From NCBI RefSeq assembly GCF_024707525.1, contig NZ_CP062231.1, positions 5,211,501 through 5,275,500 of the forward strand: DNA of 64,000 bases, in the 5' to 3' direction. Made by a program: the position numbers and the translations under genes. Below, piece after piece: positions 31,848-39,829 of the stretch. The notes under the pieces are model-generated. The model was not told the origin of the DNA. It saw nothing but the letters and a program-made list of their open reading frames with translations, and made no database searches. Source of the stretch: Rhizobium sp. TH2. Lineage in GTDB: Bacteria > Pseudomonadota > Alphaproteobacteria > Rhizobiales > Rhizobiaceae. Each line of letters begins with the position of its first letter. Within the stretch, counting starts at the first letter, position 1.

Positions 31848-32519
31848 TCAAGCCGCGATGTTGCTTGACGCTTCGGCCAGGCGCACGGCTTCGAAAAATT
31901 CATCCATCATCTTGAGATCCTTAACGCCGGGGCTCGATTCGACGCCGGATGATGTGTCTATGCCGGTTGGCCGCGCAATACGCAGCGCCTCGCCGACATT
32001 ATCCTTGTTGAGCCCGCCGGACAGCATGTAATCCACGCTTGCGTCAAGGCCGGCGAGCAGCCGCCAGTCGAAGCTCACGCCATTGCCACCCGGCAGTTCG
32101 GAATTTTTCGGCGGCTTGGCATCGAGCAGGAAGCGGTTGGCGATACCGTCATAGGCCTCTATCCGCCTCAGGTCATCGGCATCGGCGATCGACAGCGCCT
32201 TCCACACCGGCAGGCCGGTCACGGCCTTGATCGTCAGCACCCGGTCGGGCGTCTCCTTGCCGTGCAGCTGCAGGATATCGGGTCGCATCAGGGCGACAAT
32301 CTCGTCGAGGTCGTCATTGTCGGGATCGACCGAGACAGACACGATCTTGACCTTGCCACGCACGCGATCGGCGAGCCGCCCGGCATCCGCGGGCTCGATA
32401 TGCCTGGGGCTTTTGGCGAAGAAGATGAAGCCGATATGGGTAGCACCAAGCGCCACCGCGCGATCGACCGCTTCCTCGGTCTTCAAGCCGCAAATTTTGA
32501 TGTCGAGCGTCATGAGCAT
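31848..32519 (-). CDS. trpF: Phosphoribosylanthranilate isomerase
   Basis: 223 residues. Amadori isomerase of tryptophan synthesis. Opening [17 protein letters not shown] with catalytic Cys, VGVFF-type [21 protein letters not shown], an Asp in [16 protein letters not shown], and [13 protein letters not shown] plus [16 protein letters not shown] for the phosphate. The start could be 32519 or 32513; both have weak ribosome sites. First gene of trpF-trpB-trpA. Confidence 0.96.
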   Translation of the reverse strand: MLMTLDIKICGLKTEEAVDRAVALGATHIGFIFFAKSPRHIEPADAGRLADRVRGKVKIVSVSVDPDNDDLDEIVALMRPDILQLHGKETPDRVLTIKAVTGLPVWKALSIADADDLRRIEAYDGIANRFLLDAKPPKNSELPGGNGVSFDWRLLAGLDASVDYMLSGGLNKDNVGEALRIARPTGIDTSSGVESSPGVKDLKMMDEFFEAVRLAEASSNIAA

Positions 32520-32608
32520 GCCAGTGACATGAATTCTCGGCCAAGTCGAGGCAAATTTGCGGCATTCGCAGGCGTTTGCCGATGGTCACCGGACCAAATG
32601 CGCCCGCC

Positions 32609-32809
32609 TCAGGGCTTGGTGGATGCGGCAGCGGAGATCGCCATGAGCACTGCGCCAACCGCCATGAAGACCAGCACAAACGGCCACGATGCCGCCAGCA
32701 ACAGCAGCCAGATCGCTTGGGAACGGTCGGTCGCCTGCCCGCTCATCGCCACGGCAACGAATATCAGGGCCGCTCCCAGGAGCCAGATGTAGAATGTCAT
32801 CTCGACCAT
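32609..32809 (-). CDS. Small two-helix membrane protein, unknown
   Basis: 66 residues. Two hydrophobic segments (about 6-22 and 30-56) separated by a short polar GQATDRSQ loop, ending AASTKP. Homology not recognised. ATG at 32809 is chosen; GTG at 32815 is an alternative. It lies between trpF and the metallopeptidase gene on the same strand. The membrane-like composition and fit to an otherwise empty gap suggest a real gene, but without homologues it stays tentative. Confidence 0.5.
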   Translation of the reverse strand: MVEMTFYIWLLGAALIFVAVAMSGQATDRSQAIWLLLLAASWPFVLVFMAVGAVLMAISAAASTKP

Positions 32810-32853
32810 GAGCACACTCTAACACACGATTGACCGCGCGAAACGTGCGTAGG

Positions 32854-33612
32854 TTAGCCGAAATCCATGACATGCAGCATGGCGCCGTTGCGTTTCAGCC
32901 AGCGCTTGGCCTCGTCGCTATGCGGGCAGAGATCCTCGCAGATCGCCCAGAACCGGTCCGAATGGTTCATTTCCGCGAGATGGGCGACTTCATGGGCGGC
33001 GAGATAGTCGATCACGTGGTCAGGCGCCATGACGATGCGCCACGAAAACGAGAGATTGCCGTCATGAGAGCAACTGCCCCAGCGGCTCTTGGTGTCCTTC
33101 AGCGTGATCGAAGCAACCTTGCGGCCGATCGCTGCGGCGTGCCGGCGTGCCAGCAGGTCGAGATCCTTGCGAGCCTCCACCTTGAGGAAGTCGCGGATAC
33201 GGCGGGCGAGATGATCCTCAGCGCCGCCGACCAGCAGCACCTGCTCGCCATCCCTCTCGGTGGTTTCGGTGAGGCCGCGCAGTTTGCCGGTGCGCTCGAT
33301 GCGATGCGGCACGCCTCGGATCTGGATATAGCGTCCCTCGATCACCGCATTGGTGGTCGGAAACCGCGCCAGCTTGGTCATCAGCCAGCCCTGGTGCCGG
33401 TTGAGGAAATCCTGGATTTCCCGTTCTTTCAGGCCACGCGGCACGGTCAATTTCAGCGATTGCCCGCCGGGATCGATCCGCAGCGTGATCCGCCGCGCCC
33501 GCGCATCTGGACGGATGGTCAGCGGCACGCTACGGCCCGCGACATCGATCGTCCGCGTCTTCGGATCGGATGGCCGTTCGGGCTTCTGGAGGAAGGAGAG
33601 GCGTGAAAGCAT
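32854..33612 (-). CDS. YgjP-like zinc metallopeptidase (WLM/M48-like, DUF45)
   Basis: 252 residues. Zinc site HEVAH (207-211) continues to NHSDRFW with the third ligand region, preceded by the family block LKDTKSRWGSCSHDGNLSFSWRIVMAP. The N-terminal half is a beta-rich domain with ARARRITLRIDPGG. No signal peptide, so cytoplasmic. Physiological substrate not known. Stands alone on the minus strand. Confidence 0.9.
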   Translation of the reverse strand: MLSRLSFLQKPERPSDPKTRTIDVAGRSVPLTIRPDARARRITLRIDPGGQSLKLTVPRGLKEREIQDFLNRHQGWLMTKLARFPTTNAVIEGRYIQIRGVPHRIERTGKLRGLTETTERDGEQVLLVGGAEDHLARRIRDFLKVEARKDLDLLARRHAAAIGRKVASITLKDTKSRWGSCSHDGNLSFSWRIVMAPDHVIDYLAAHEVAHLAEMNHSDRFWAICEDLCPHSDEAKRWLKRNGAMLHVMDFG

Positions 33613-33657
33613 GGTTGAGAGTTAGCAGATTCGAGGGGAAAGGTAGAGAGCGAGATA

Positions 33658-34251
33658 TTACCGTCGAAACATCCCCTTGAACGCCGTCTCATCCAGCGGC
33701 CGGCGCCCGCTCTTCTTCTCACGCTCCTGGAATTTCTCCGGCAGCAGTTCCTTGTCGGCCAGCCTGCCGATAGCAATCCCCGCCTCGATCTTGTAGCGCT
33801 CCTGATCGATCCCGAGTTCGGCCACGATCCTGTCCTTCTCGATGCCCGCCATCGGATGCGCTACATAACCCATCATCGCCGCCTGCAGCGTGAAGCTCTG
33901 CAGTGCCGCACCCGTATCCAGGGAATGGGTGCCGATCGGCCGAGGCTCGGAACCATCCGTCGGCGTGGTGAACTTGGCCGAGATGACGATGACGATCGCC
34001 GCCGCCTTGTGTCCCCATTGCTGGTTTCCGTCATCGAGGAAATGCACATATCGCTGGAAGTTGGGGTCGCCACGCAGTGCATAGCTGAAACGCCAGGGCT
34101 GGCGGTTGGACGCCGAATGCGCCCAGCGCGCGGCTTCGAACATCGTCAGCAGATCGCCCTCCGGCATGGCCTCACCGGTGAAGGACCGCGCCGACCAGCG
34201 TTCCAGGAATATGGGGTTCACCGGGTGACCCGGCTTGCGTTCGTCCGTCAT
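33658..34251 (-). CDS. Nitroreductase-family flavoprotein
   Basis: 197 residues. FMN-binding nitroreductase fold: RWSARSFTGEAMPEGDLLTMFEAARWAHSASNRQPWRFSYA at the N-terminus holds the FMN contacts (R-x-SxRxF and SxxNxQPW). Next is LDTGAALQSFTLQAAMMGYVAHPMAGI and the C-terminal AGIAIGRLADKELLPEKFQEREKKSGRRPLDE. Reduces an unidentified electrophile or quinone with NAD(P)H. The DUF2218 gene lies 25 bases upstream on the same strand. Confidence 0.9.
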   Translation of the reverse strand: MTDERKPGHPVNPIFLERWSARSFTGEAMPEGDLLTMFEAARWAHSASNRQPWRFSYALRGDPNFQRYVHFLDDGNQQWGHKAAAIVIVISAKFTTPTDGSEPRPIGTHSLDTGAALQSFTLQAAMMGYVAHPMAGIEKDRIVAELGIDQERYKIEAGIAIGRLADKELLPEKFQEREKKSGRRPLDETAFKGMFRR

Positions 34252-34276
34252 GATGATTGTTGTCCCCGGTATAAGG

Positions 34277-34564
34277 TTAGGCGGCCTTTGCCCAATCGAA
34301 GGTCAGTTCCTCGCGGAATGCGAAGCGCTTCAAATGGTCGGCGACCACGCCTTCCATCCGTGCGAGATTGTCGTCCGGCGCCTCCAGCTTCAGGCGCAAT
34401 ACGCTGTCATCTGCTTCCAGAAACAAATGGGCACCCGAGGGGAAATCGACGCGACCCTGCTTGGGGTCGAACTCCGTCACCATCTTGTGGGACCAGTGCT
34501 TGCAGAGTTGCTGGAGATATTTGCTGCCGCTTTCGGTCTGAACATTCGCGGTCGAAAAGGCCAT
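34277..34564 (-). CDS. DUF2218 family protein
   Basis: 95 residues, a full-length single-domain DUF2218 protein: KYLQQLCKHWSHKM, FDPKQGRVDFPSGAHLFLEAD, RLKLEAPDDNLARMEGVVADHLKRFAFREELTFDW. Function unknown; members often sit beside iron-siderophore or redox genes. Here it precedes a nitroreductase by 25 bases, so a shared redox role is possible. Confidence 0.8.
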   Translation of the reverse strand: MAFSTANVQTESGSKYLQQLCKHWSHKMVTEFDPKQGRVDFPSGAHLFLEADDSVLRLKLEAPDDNLARMEGVVADHLKRFAFREELTFDWAKAA

Positions 34565-34648
34565 GGGCTTGCTCCTTGTTTTGCTAGGAATATGGCAAGC
34601 CGGGGAGGGTTTCGCAATCGCGTGCGATGCGACATTGCGTTCACTTAC

Positions 34649-35755
34649 TCACGCATTTCGTGATGCGTCGGCGGCCATGGCGCGCAGCATGAGCGCATCG
34701 GAGCCGCTCCATTCGAGAAACCCACCCATCCGGCGCCGGATTTTTTCCTGGTGGTTCTGCGCAATGTCGGAGAGCCGATGCTTCAGGAACGGATTTTCGA
34801 ACCGTTCGATGGTCTGGGCGACGTAAGCACGCGCCGCGCCACGCATGCCCTGCGCGGCAAAGCCCGGCAGCACCTCGTCCTCGTAGAGGTCCTCGAGCCG
34901 TGCCTTCGCATCGGGCCGGTCCATCAGCTGTTTCACGGTCATGTCGCGCGGCAGATCGGATTTCAGCCAGCCGTCGGCGAGATAGGTATGGCCAAGATTG
35001 AGGATGAACAGCTTGAGCCGCTCATACCGGGCGATGTCGCTCGCCACCACCATTGCCGGATGCGTGCAGGGCAGGACCTGACCCGGCTGGCTCTCGATCG
35101 CCCAGAGCGCATAGGGCTCGGCAATCGCGCCCGCCGGCTCCAGCGGTTCGGAAACGATCCGGTCGACCAGGGTATTGGAAAAGATCACTTTTTCCTCGAT
35201 CCAGGCGATGAATGGCTCGCCGATATGCCAATCGCGCGCGAGCTTCAGCACGATGGCTTTGAGATTGTCGCCGTTGCGCGGAATGAGTTCGGCGGGCAGG
35301 ATCGTCAACCCCTCACCGGATTGCTGGAAGCGCGCGAACAGCAGCTTCGTCAGCTTGCCGGGAAAGGATGCCGGGATCGCCTCCGGCCATCCGGCGCTCT
35401 CGGCGGAAATATCATAGCCCGTGTCGGCCGTGTTGCAGATGACGACCTTTGTTTCGCCGGCGAAGATTCGTGAAAGCTCGTCCCATTGCGTCAGCGCCGA
35501 AAGCGTGCGCTTGACCGACATCACGCAACTCACCTTGTCCACGATCCTTCCGTCCTGCTTGCCGCGGATATGGATGAGAAACCCGTCCTTCGCCGCCAGT
35601 GCGGCGAGCCGCCGGCTTCGTTCGCCCGCCCCGGTCGTCTGCACGATGGTCACCGGTCCCAGAGCTTCCCCGCGTTTCATCGCCTCGCTGATGAACAGAT
35701 CGGCATGCGCCTGGAGAAAGCGGCTGGTTCCGAATTGCAGGACCGGTGTATCCAT
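34649..35755 (-). CDS. Mannitol/hexuronate dehydrogenase family (tagaturonate or mannonate reductase-like)
   Basis: 368 residues. Polyol-specific long-chain dehydrogenase: QFGTSRFLQAHADLFISEA is the N-terminal NAD motif, TKVVICNTADTGYDI is the next conserved strand, ILPAELIPRNGDNLKAIVL and WIEEKVIFSNTLVDRIV carry the catalytic region (Lys, Asn and Asn pattern), and LKLFILNLGHTYLADGW lies in the C-terminal domain. These enzymes interconvert keto-hexuronates and their alcohols (UxaB/UxuB type). ATG at 35755 with GAGGTG ahead. Seven bases downstream of the GntR gene on the same strand, which probably controls it. Confidence 0.85.
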   Translation of the reverse strand: MDTPVLQFGTSRFLQAHADLFISEAMKRGEALGPVTIVQTTGAGERSRRLAALAAKDGFLIHIRGKQDGRIVDKVSCVMSVKRTLSALTQWDELSRIFAGETKVVICNTADTGYDISAESAGWPEAIPASFPGKLTKLLFARFQQSGEGLTILPAELIPRNGDNLKAIVLKLARDWHIGEPFIAWIEEKVIFSNTLVDRIVSEPLEPAGAIAEPYALWAIESQPGQVLPCTHPAMVVASDIARYERLKLFILNLGHTYLADGWLKSDLPRDMTVKQLMDRPDAKARLEDLYEDEVLPGFAAQGMRGAARAYVAQTIERFENPFLKHRLSDIAQNHQEKIRRRMGGFLEWSGSDALMLRAMAADASRNA

Positions 35756-35762
35756 TTGCACC

Positions 35763-36644
35763 TCAGCCGGGAACGGATTGCAGGAGCGTTTGACGCGCGG
35801 AATTCAGATGCAGTCGACACGCCGCCTCGATTCGATCAGGATCGCGCGACCTCAGCGCCGCGATATAATCGAGATGCTCGATCATCGCGCGCTCGTTGCG
35901 GGCACGGGCAAACGCCTTGTTCCACTGGTAGTGATAGTGGAAGATGAAGGCGATCACGTCGTAGAAATCCACCACGAATCGGTTGCCGGATGCCCGGTGC
36001 ACCAGCAGATGGAATTTCTCGTCGAGCGCCGAGAAATCCTTGTAGCGCGCATCGATGTCGGCGAGCAGCACATGGTGCTCGGCCTCGATCTCGTCGAGAT
36101 CGGCCCAGGCGGGATGATCGTCGGAGAGATGCGCGAAGGACGCCGCCGACCTCAGTTCGAACATCTCGCGCACTTCGGTCAGTTCGAGCGCGAAATCAAT
36201 GGTGAAACCCTTGAGGATCCAGTGGCTGTTCGGTCGCTTCTCGATCAGCCCGAAGCGCGAGAAGCGGATCAGGAATTCCCTGACGCTGGTCGTGCCGGTG
36301 CCGATCTCGCGGGCCAGTTCCGCCTCGTTGATCTGGGTGCCGGGTTCGGCGTCGCCGGTCAGAATCCGCTTCATGAAGCTCTTCTCGATCACGTCGTTCA
36401 GCGAATTGGTTTCCTCGTCGGGAAAGAAATCCTGGACTTCCGGTCCGCGCAGCACAGTCTTGACGCGCTTGTCCCAGTTGATCAGCCGCGCCTCGTGCAT
36501 CCGCGACAGGATTGCGCGCACGGTGGTGCGGCTGATGCCCAGCCGCTCGCCGAGCTCCGGTTCCGAGGGCAGGTTGTCATTGGTACTCAGCTCCGCCAGA
36601 CAGCGGTTATAAGCTTCCTTGAAGACGGTATTCTGCCGTGCCAT
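35763..36644 (-). CDS. GntR-family regulator with two winged-HTH domains and FCD domain
   Basis: 293 residues. The first winged HTH is about 5-62 (VFKEAYNRCLAE, LPSEPELGERLGISRTTVRAILSRMHEARLI). A linker follows, then a second HTH about 85-148 (FMKRILTGDAEPGTQINEAELAREIGTGTTSVREFLIRFSRFGLIEKRP), then an FCD-type ligand domain (about 155-285, ELTEVREMFELRSAASF). FadR/FCD regulators normally have one HTH, so the tandem layout is unusual. The ATG at 36644 begins the first HTH. Neighbours (hexuronate-type dehydrogenase and a decayed Zn-dehydrogenase) suggest it senses a sugar acid. Confidence 0.85.
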   Translation of the reverse strand: MARQNTVFKEAYNRCLAELSTNDNLPSEPELGERLGISRTTVRAILSRMHEARLINWDKRVKTVLRGPEVQDFFPDEETNSLNDVIEKSFMKRILTGDAEPGTQINEAELAREIGTGTTSVREFLIRFSRFGLIEKRPNSHWILKGFTIDFALELTEVREMFELRSAASFAHLSDDHPAWADLDEIEAEHHVLLADIDARYKDFSALDEKFHLLVHRASGNRFVVDFYDVIAFIFHYHYQWNKAFARARNERAMIEHLDYIAALRSRDPDRIEAACRLHLNSARQTLLQSVPG

Positions 36645-36720
36645 GCCGGGAGTCCCAATGTTACATCTCCATGACAATATTACCCATTGGCGGCCATCTG
36701 TCTATTGTCGATAAAAGACA

Positions 36721-36945
36721 AAAATCAAAGCCGAACCCGAATTCCATAAGCGCGAAATGTCCGTTATCGGCAGCCGCAATGCGCTGAAGGCCGATTTCCT
36801 GCACGTCGCGGCCTCGATCGCATCAGGTGCCGTGGACATGTCCAAGCTTATCACGCACCAGACCAGCCTTGCCGGATCGATCACCGATCTGCCGCGCTGG
36901 GCGCACCAGAAGGAAGGTCTGATCAAGGCCGGGATTTCGATTTGA
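36721..36945 (+). pseudogene. C-terminal relic of a zinc-type (MDR) dehydrogenase
   Basis: An open frame from about 36721 to TGA at 36945 encodes about 74 residues that match only the C-terminal tail of medium-chain zinc-type dehydrogenases. EFHKREMSVIGSRNAL is the strand following the cofactor domain, then ITHQTSLAGSITDLPRWAHQ and KAGISI, the usual final strand. The roughly 270 upstream residues (catalytic zinc and Rossmann domains) are absent: 5' of it lies the GntR promoter region. Probably a truncated remnant of a sugar-acid dehydrogenase that belonged to the adjacent hexuronate locus. A 62-residue product from the internal ATG at 36757 is possible but not functional. Confidence 0.75.
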
Positions 36946-37128
36946 AGTGGATAAGCCTGGCACAGGCAACAATGGTTACTACATTTAGTCATACGAATTG
37001 ATAGGTTGATCCGAATCGGAACAATCGGCTTTGTTGTTGATTAGGGGAAACCTGTTAGGTTCTTCGCGGTTGCAATAAGCACAAGACGGCAGACGGGAAG
37101 CCGCGGTGCGAAAAAGTAAGGCGTGTGA

Positions 37129-38424
37129 ATGTTTTATCAGCTTTATGAACTAAACCATGCCGCGATGGCGCCATGGCGCGCTGCAGCAGAATCAATGCGA
37201 GTTGCCTATCGCAACCCCTTCAATCCCATGGCCTATACCAAGCTCGGCCGCGCATTCGCCGCGGGCTTCGAAGTCTTCGAGCGCGCCACGCGGCGCTACG
37301 GCAAGCCGGCTTTCGGCCTCGATACCACCGATATCGGCGGCAAGCAGGTGTCGGTCCACGAGAACGTGGTCTGGTCGAAACCCTTCTGCGATCTCCTCCA
37401 TTTCGAGCGCTGTCTGCCTTCGGGCCATAAGAAGGATCCGAAGATCCTCATCGTGGCGCCGATGTCCGGCCACTACGCCACGCTGCTGCGCGGCACGGTG
37501 GAAACCCTGTTGCCCGACGCCGAGATCTACATCACCGACTGGAAGGACGCGCGCATGGTGCCGCTGTCCGAAGGCCGCTTCGATCTCGACGATTACATCG
37601 ATTACGTCATCGAAATGATCCATCACCTCGGCGAAGACACCCATGTGATCGCCGTCTGCCAGCCCTCGGTTCCGGTCCTCGCCGCCGTTGCGCGCATGGA
37701 GGAAGAAGGCGATCCGCTTTCGCCGTCATCCATGACGCTGATGGGCGGCCCGATCGATACCCGCATCAATCCGACGGCCGTCAACCAGCTCGCCCAGGCC
37801 CGCCCTCTTTCCTGGTTCGAGGAGAACGTCATTATGCAGGTGCCGTGGCCACAGCCGGGCTTCATGCGTCCGGTCTATCCCGGCTTCCTGCAGCTCTCGG
37901 GCTTCATGTCGATGAATCTCGACCGCCACATGATCGCCCATAAGGAGTTCTTCGGCCATCTGGTGAAGAATGACGGCGAGCCGGCCGAGAAGCACCGCGA
38001 CTTCTATGACGAATATCTCGCTGTCATGGACCTGACCGCCGAATTCTATCTGCAGACGGTCAAGACCGTGTTCATCGAACATTCGCTCCCCAAGGGCGAA
38101 ATGACCCATCGTGGCAAGCTGGTCGATCCCTCGAAGATCAGGACGACCGCCCTGCTGACGGTGGAAGGCGAAAACGACGACATTTCAGGCCTTGGCCAGA
38201 CCAGGGCGGCGCAGACGCTCTGCTCGAGCCTCACCGATGACATGCGTATGCACTACATGCAGCCGGACGTCGGCCATTACGGCGTGTTCAACGGCTCGCG
38301 CTTCCGCAAGGAAATCGCGCCGCGCATCCTGAAATTCATGAACGACCATGGCAAGGCGGCGGCGAAGCCCGCCATGCGGGTCATCGAGGGCGGCAGGCGC
38401 CGCATGGCCGCTTCCGGAAAGTAA
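37129..38424 (+). CDS. phaZ: Intracellular polyhydroxyalkanoate depolymerase
   Basis: 431 residues. Alpha/beta hydrolase that mobilises stored PHB granules. Family opening MFYQLYELNHAAMAPWR, IVAPMSGHYATLLRGTVETLLP, DWKDARMVPLSEGRFDLDDYIDYV, and the nucleophile C177 in VCQPSVP (cysteine instead of serine, as in intracellular PhaZ). The remaining triad is GENDDISG and VGHYGVF. The 183-bp upstream gap supplies a promoter, and a strong terminator follows. A single-gene unit; no phaC or phaR is in the window. Confidence 0.95.
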   Translation: MFYQLYELNHAAMAPWRAAAESMRVAYRNPFNPMAYTKLGRAFAAGFEVFERATRRYGKPAFGLDTTDIGGKQVSVHENVVWSKPFCDLLHFERCLPSGHKKDPKILIVAPMSGHYATLLRGTVETLLPDAEIYITDWKDARMVPLSEGRFDLDDYIDYVIEMIHHLGEDTHVIAVCQPSVPVLAAVARMEEEGDPLSPSSMTLMGGPIDTRINPTAVNQLAQARPLSWFEENVIMQVPWPQPGFMRPVYPGFLQLSGFMSMNLDRHMIAHKEFFGHLVKNDGEPAEKHRDFYDEYLAVMDLTAEFYLQTVKTVFIEHSLPKGEMTHRGKLVDPSKIRTTALLTVEGENDDISGLGQTRAAQTLCSSLTDDMRMHYMQPDVGHYGVFNGSRFRKEIAPRILKFMNDHGKAAAKPAMRVIEGGRRRMAASGK

Positions 38425-38454
38425 GTAACGCCCTGATATTGTTAAGTATTGTAA

Positions 38455-38495
38455 AGCGGGCCGGAGCAGGAAATTGCTCCGGCCCGCTGCTTTTT
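38455..38495 (+). terminator. Intrinsic terminator of phaZ
   Basis: A perfect 14-bp GC-rich stem AGCGGGCCGGAGCA / TGCTCCGGCCCGCT (38455-38468, 38475-38488) with a 6-base loop is followed by GC and TTTTT. Strong Rho-independent terminator. Confidence 0.93.
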
Positions 38496-38631
38496 GTGCT
38501 GAAATATTGCTTGATTATCAAGCACCTGTCCGATTCCGGTTCGCGATGTTCTTGAAGGCGGCAAAATCCTTCCCACATCGATTGTACCGGTTCACGCTTT
38601 TGTGAGCCGTCTACCGCAAGGAACTGGAAAG

Positions 38632-39078
38632 ATGTACCGCACTGCACCACTCATACGGCCCGATTGGACGCCGGCCACCATCGCGCTGATGGTCCTGGGT
38701 TTCATCGTCTTCTGGCCGCTTGGCCTGGCAATGCTCGCCTATATCCTCTTCGGTGACCGGCTGCATGCCTTCAAACGAGAGGCGAATGAAAAGATGGATG
38801 GATTCTATCGCAACTGCAGGCAAGCCGGCGGCTGGCACGGCCGCAGCCGTCACCATCGCCCCGACACAGGCAATGTTGCCTTCGACGATTGGCGCAAGGC
38901 CGAACTCGAACGCATCGAGGAAGAACGCCGCAAGCTCGACGAAATGCGCGCAGAGTTCGACAATTACCTCCGCGAACTGCGCCGCGCCAAGGACCAGGAA
39001 GAGTTCGACCGCTTCATGCGCGATCGCAACAACCGTCCCCCGGCCAACACCGACAACCACGAAGGCTTCTCCGGCTGA
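38632..39078 (+). CDS. DUF2852 membrane protein
   Basis: 148 residues. Family start PLIRPDWTPATIALMVLGFIVFWPLGLAMLAYILFGDR has one or two membrane segments. A His/Arg-rich stretch follows, then NVAFDDWRKAELERIEEERRKLDEMRAEFDNYLRELRRAKDQEEFDRFM, a probable coiled coil, and a disordered tail. DUF2852 is widespread in Rhizobiales, with no assigned function. The ATG at 38632 follows AAGGAACTGGAAAG and starts the family sequence. An intrinsic terminator lies 28 bases past the stop. Confidence 0.85.
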   Translation: MYRTAPLIRPDWTPATIALMVLGFIVFWPLGLAMLAYILFGDRLHAFKREANEKMDGFYRNCRQAGGWHGRSRHHRPDTGNVAFDDWRKAELERIEEERRKLDEMRAEFDNYLRELRRAKDQEEFDRFMRDRNNRPPANTDNHEGFSG

Positions 39079-39106
39079 TTTTTCGCCGGGGAATGCCGAA
39101 CACGAA

Positions 39107-39139
39107 GCCCGCGTCCCGCCGCCAGGGACGCGGGCTTTG
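39107..39139 (+). terminator. Intrinsic terminator of the DUF2852 gene
   Basis: Perfect 11-bp stem GCCCGCGTCCC / GGGACGCGGGC (39107-39117, 39125-39135) with a 7-base loop and a short TTT run. Confidence 0.8.
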
Positions 39140-39156
39140 CGATTGAGGACGCGTTT

Positions 39157-39296
39157 GCCGCCTTGCTCCCCTTCTCCCCTTGGGGAGAAGGTGGTCCGAA
39201 GGACCGGGGGTTGCGCGAAGCGCCCAATGCTATCGGGGGAACCCCTCATCGCCTCGCATTCGCTCGGCACTTCTCCCCAAGGGGAGAAGAGGACCT
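39157..39296. repeat. RIME-like palindromic intergenic repeat, copy 2
   Basis: Contains two 20-bp palindromes in opposite orientation, CTTCTCCCCTTGGGGAGAAG (39171-39190) and CTTCTCCCCAAGGGGAGAAG (39270-39289). Between them are GGTCCGAAGGACC, GTTGCGCGAAGCGCC and AACCCCTCATC. The whole can fold as a long bipartite hairpin. It lies between the DUF2852 terminator and the trxA terminator, outside both transcription units. Confidence 0.88.
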
Positions 39297-39341
39297 AAGC
39301 GGCCGCATCGCCGAGGCAGGCTAAGCGACATTGACCTTACG

Positions 39342-39380
39342 AAAAACAAAAACGCCGCGCATCTCACGATACACGGCGTT
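39342..39380 (-). terminator. Intrinsic terminator of trxA
   Basis: On the minus strand AACGCCG...CGGCGTT forms the stem and is followed by a long U-rich run (the plus strand shows AAAAACAAAAA at 39342-39352). It lies 53 bases past the trxA stop. Confidence 0.82.
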
Positions 39381-39419
39381 CCAAATTTCTATCGCTGCGA
39401 TGACCCAATGTCACCGCAT

Positions 39420-39435
39420 GGTTTCACGTGAATCA
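39420..39435. promoter_or_regulatory. parS-like site overlapping the trxA stop
   Basis: GGTTTCACGTGAATCA, two differences from parS (positions 1 and 14) with the core TTCACGTGAA intact. It overlaps the trxA stop codon (39433-39435) and precedes the terminator. Confidence 0.6.
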
Positions 39436-39753
39436 CGCAGCGCCGGCGATCCAGGCGGACAGGGCGGTCTTGGGGGCGGCGCCGACCTTGATGTCGGCGA
39501 CCTTGCCGCCTTTGAAGATGGCGAGCGTCGGGATCGAGCGCACGCCGAACTGGGCGGCCAATTCCGGATTGTCGTCGATGTTGAGCTTCACGACCTTCAC
39601 CTTGCCGGTCATCTCATTGGAAATTTCCTCGAGCGCAGGCGCGATCATCTTACAGGGTCCGCACCATTCGGCCCAGAAGTCCACCACGACCGGTTCGGCC
39701 GAATTCAGGACCTCGTTCTGGAAATTGTTATTGTCGACCTTCACGGTGGCCAT
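39433..39753 (-). CDS. trxA: Thioredoxin 1
   Basis: 106 residues. Redox active WCGPCK in [22 protein letters not shown], then [30 protein letters not shown] with the cis-proline after Ile. General cytoplasmic disulfide reductant. A strong AAAGGAGAG ribosome site precedes the ATG. It follows addA across 76 bp on the same strand and may be transcribed both with the addAB genes and from its own promoter. Confidence 0.98.
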   Translation of the reverse strand: MATVKVDNNNFQNEVLNSAEPVVVDFWAEWCGPCKMIAPALEEISNEMTGKVKVVKLNIDDNPELAAQFGVRSIPTLAIFKGGKVADIKVGAAPKTALSAWIAGAA

Positions 39754-39829
39754 GCGTCTCTCCTTTCGCGGACGAAATTAACTTGATCCTGTATGTGAGC
39801 ATGCGTCGCCCGTCTTTCAATGGGGTAAA

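Noticed and set aside
32520..32608. trp attenuator or leader peptide ahead of trpF
   Set aside because: No Trp-rich leader frame and no antiterminator/terminator pair is visible upstream of trpF.
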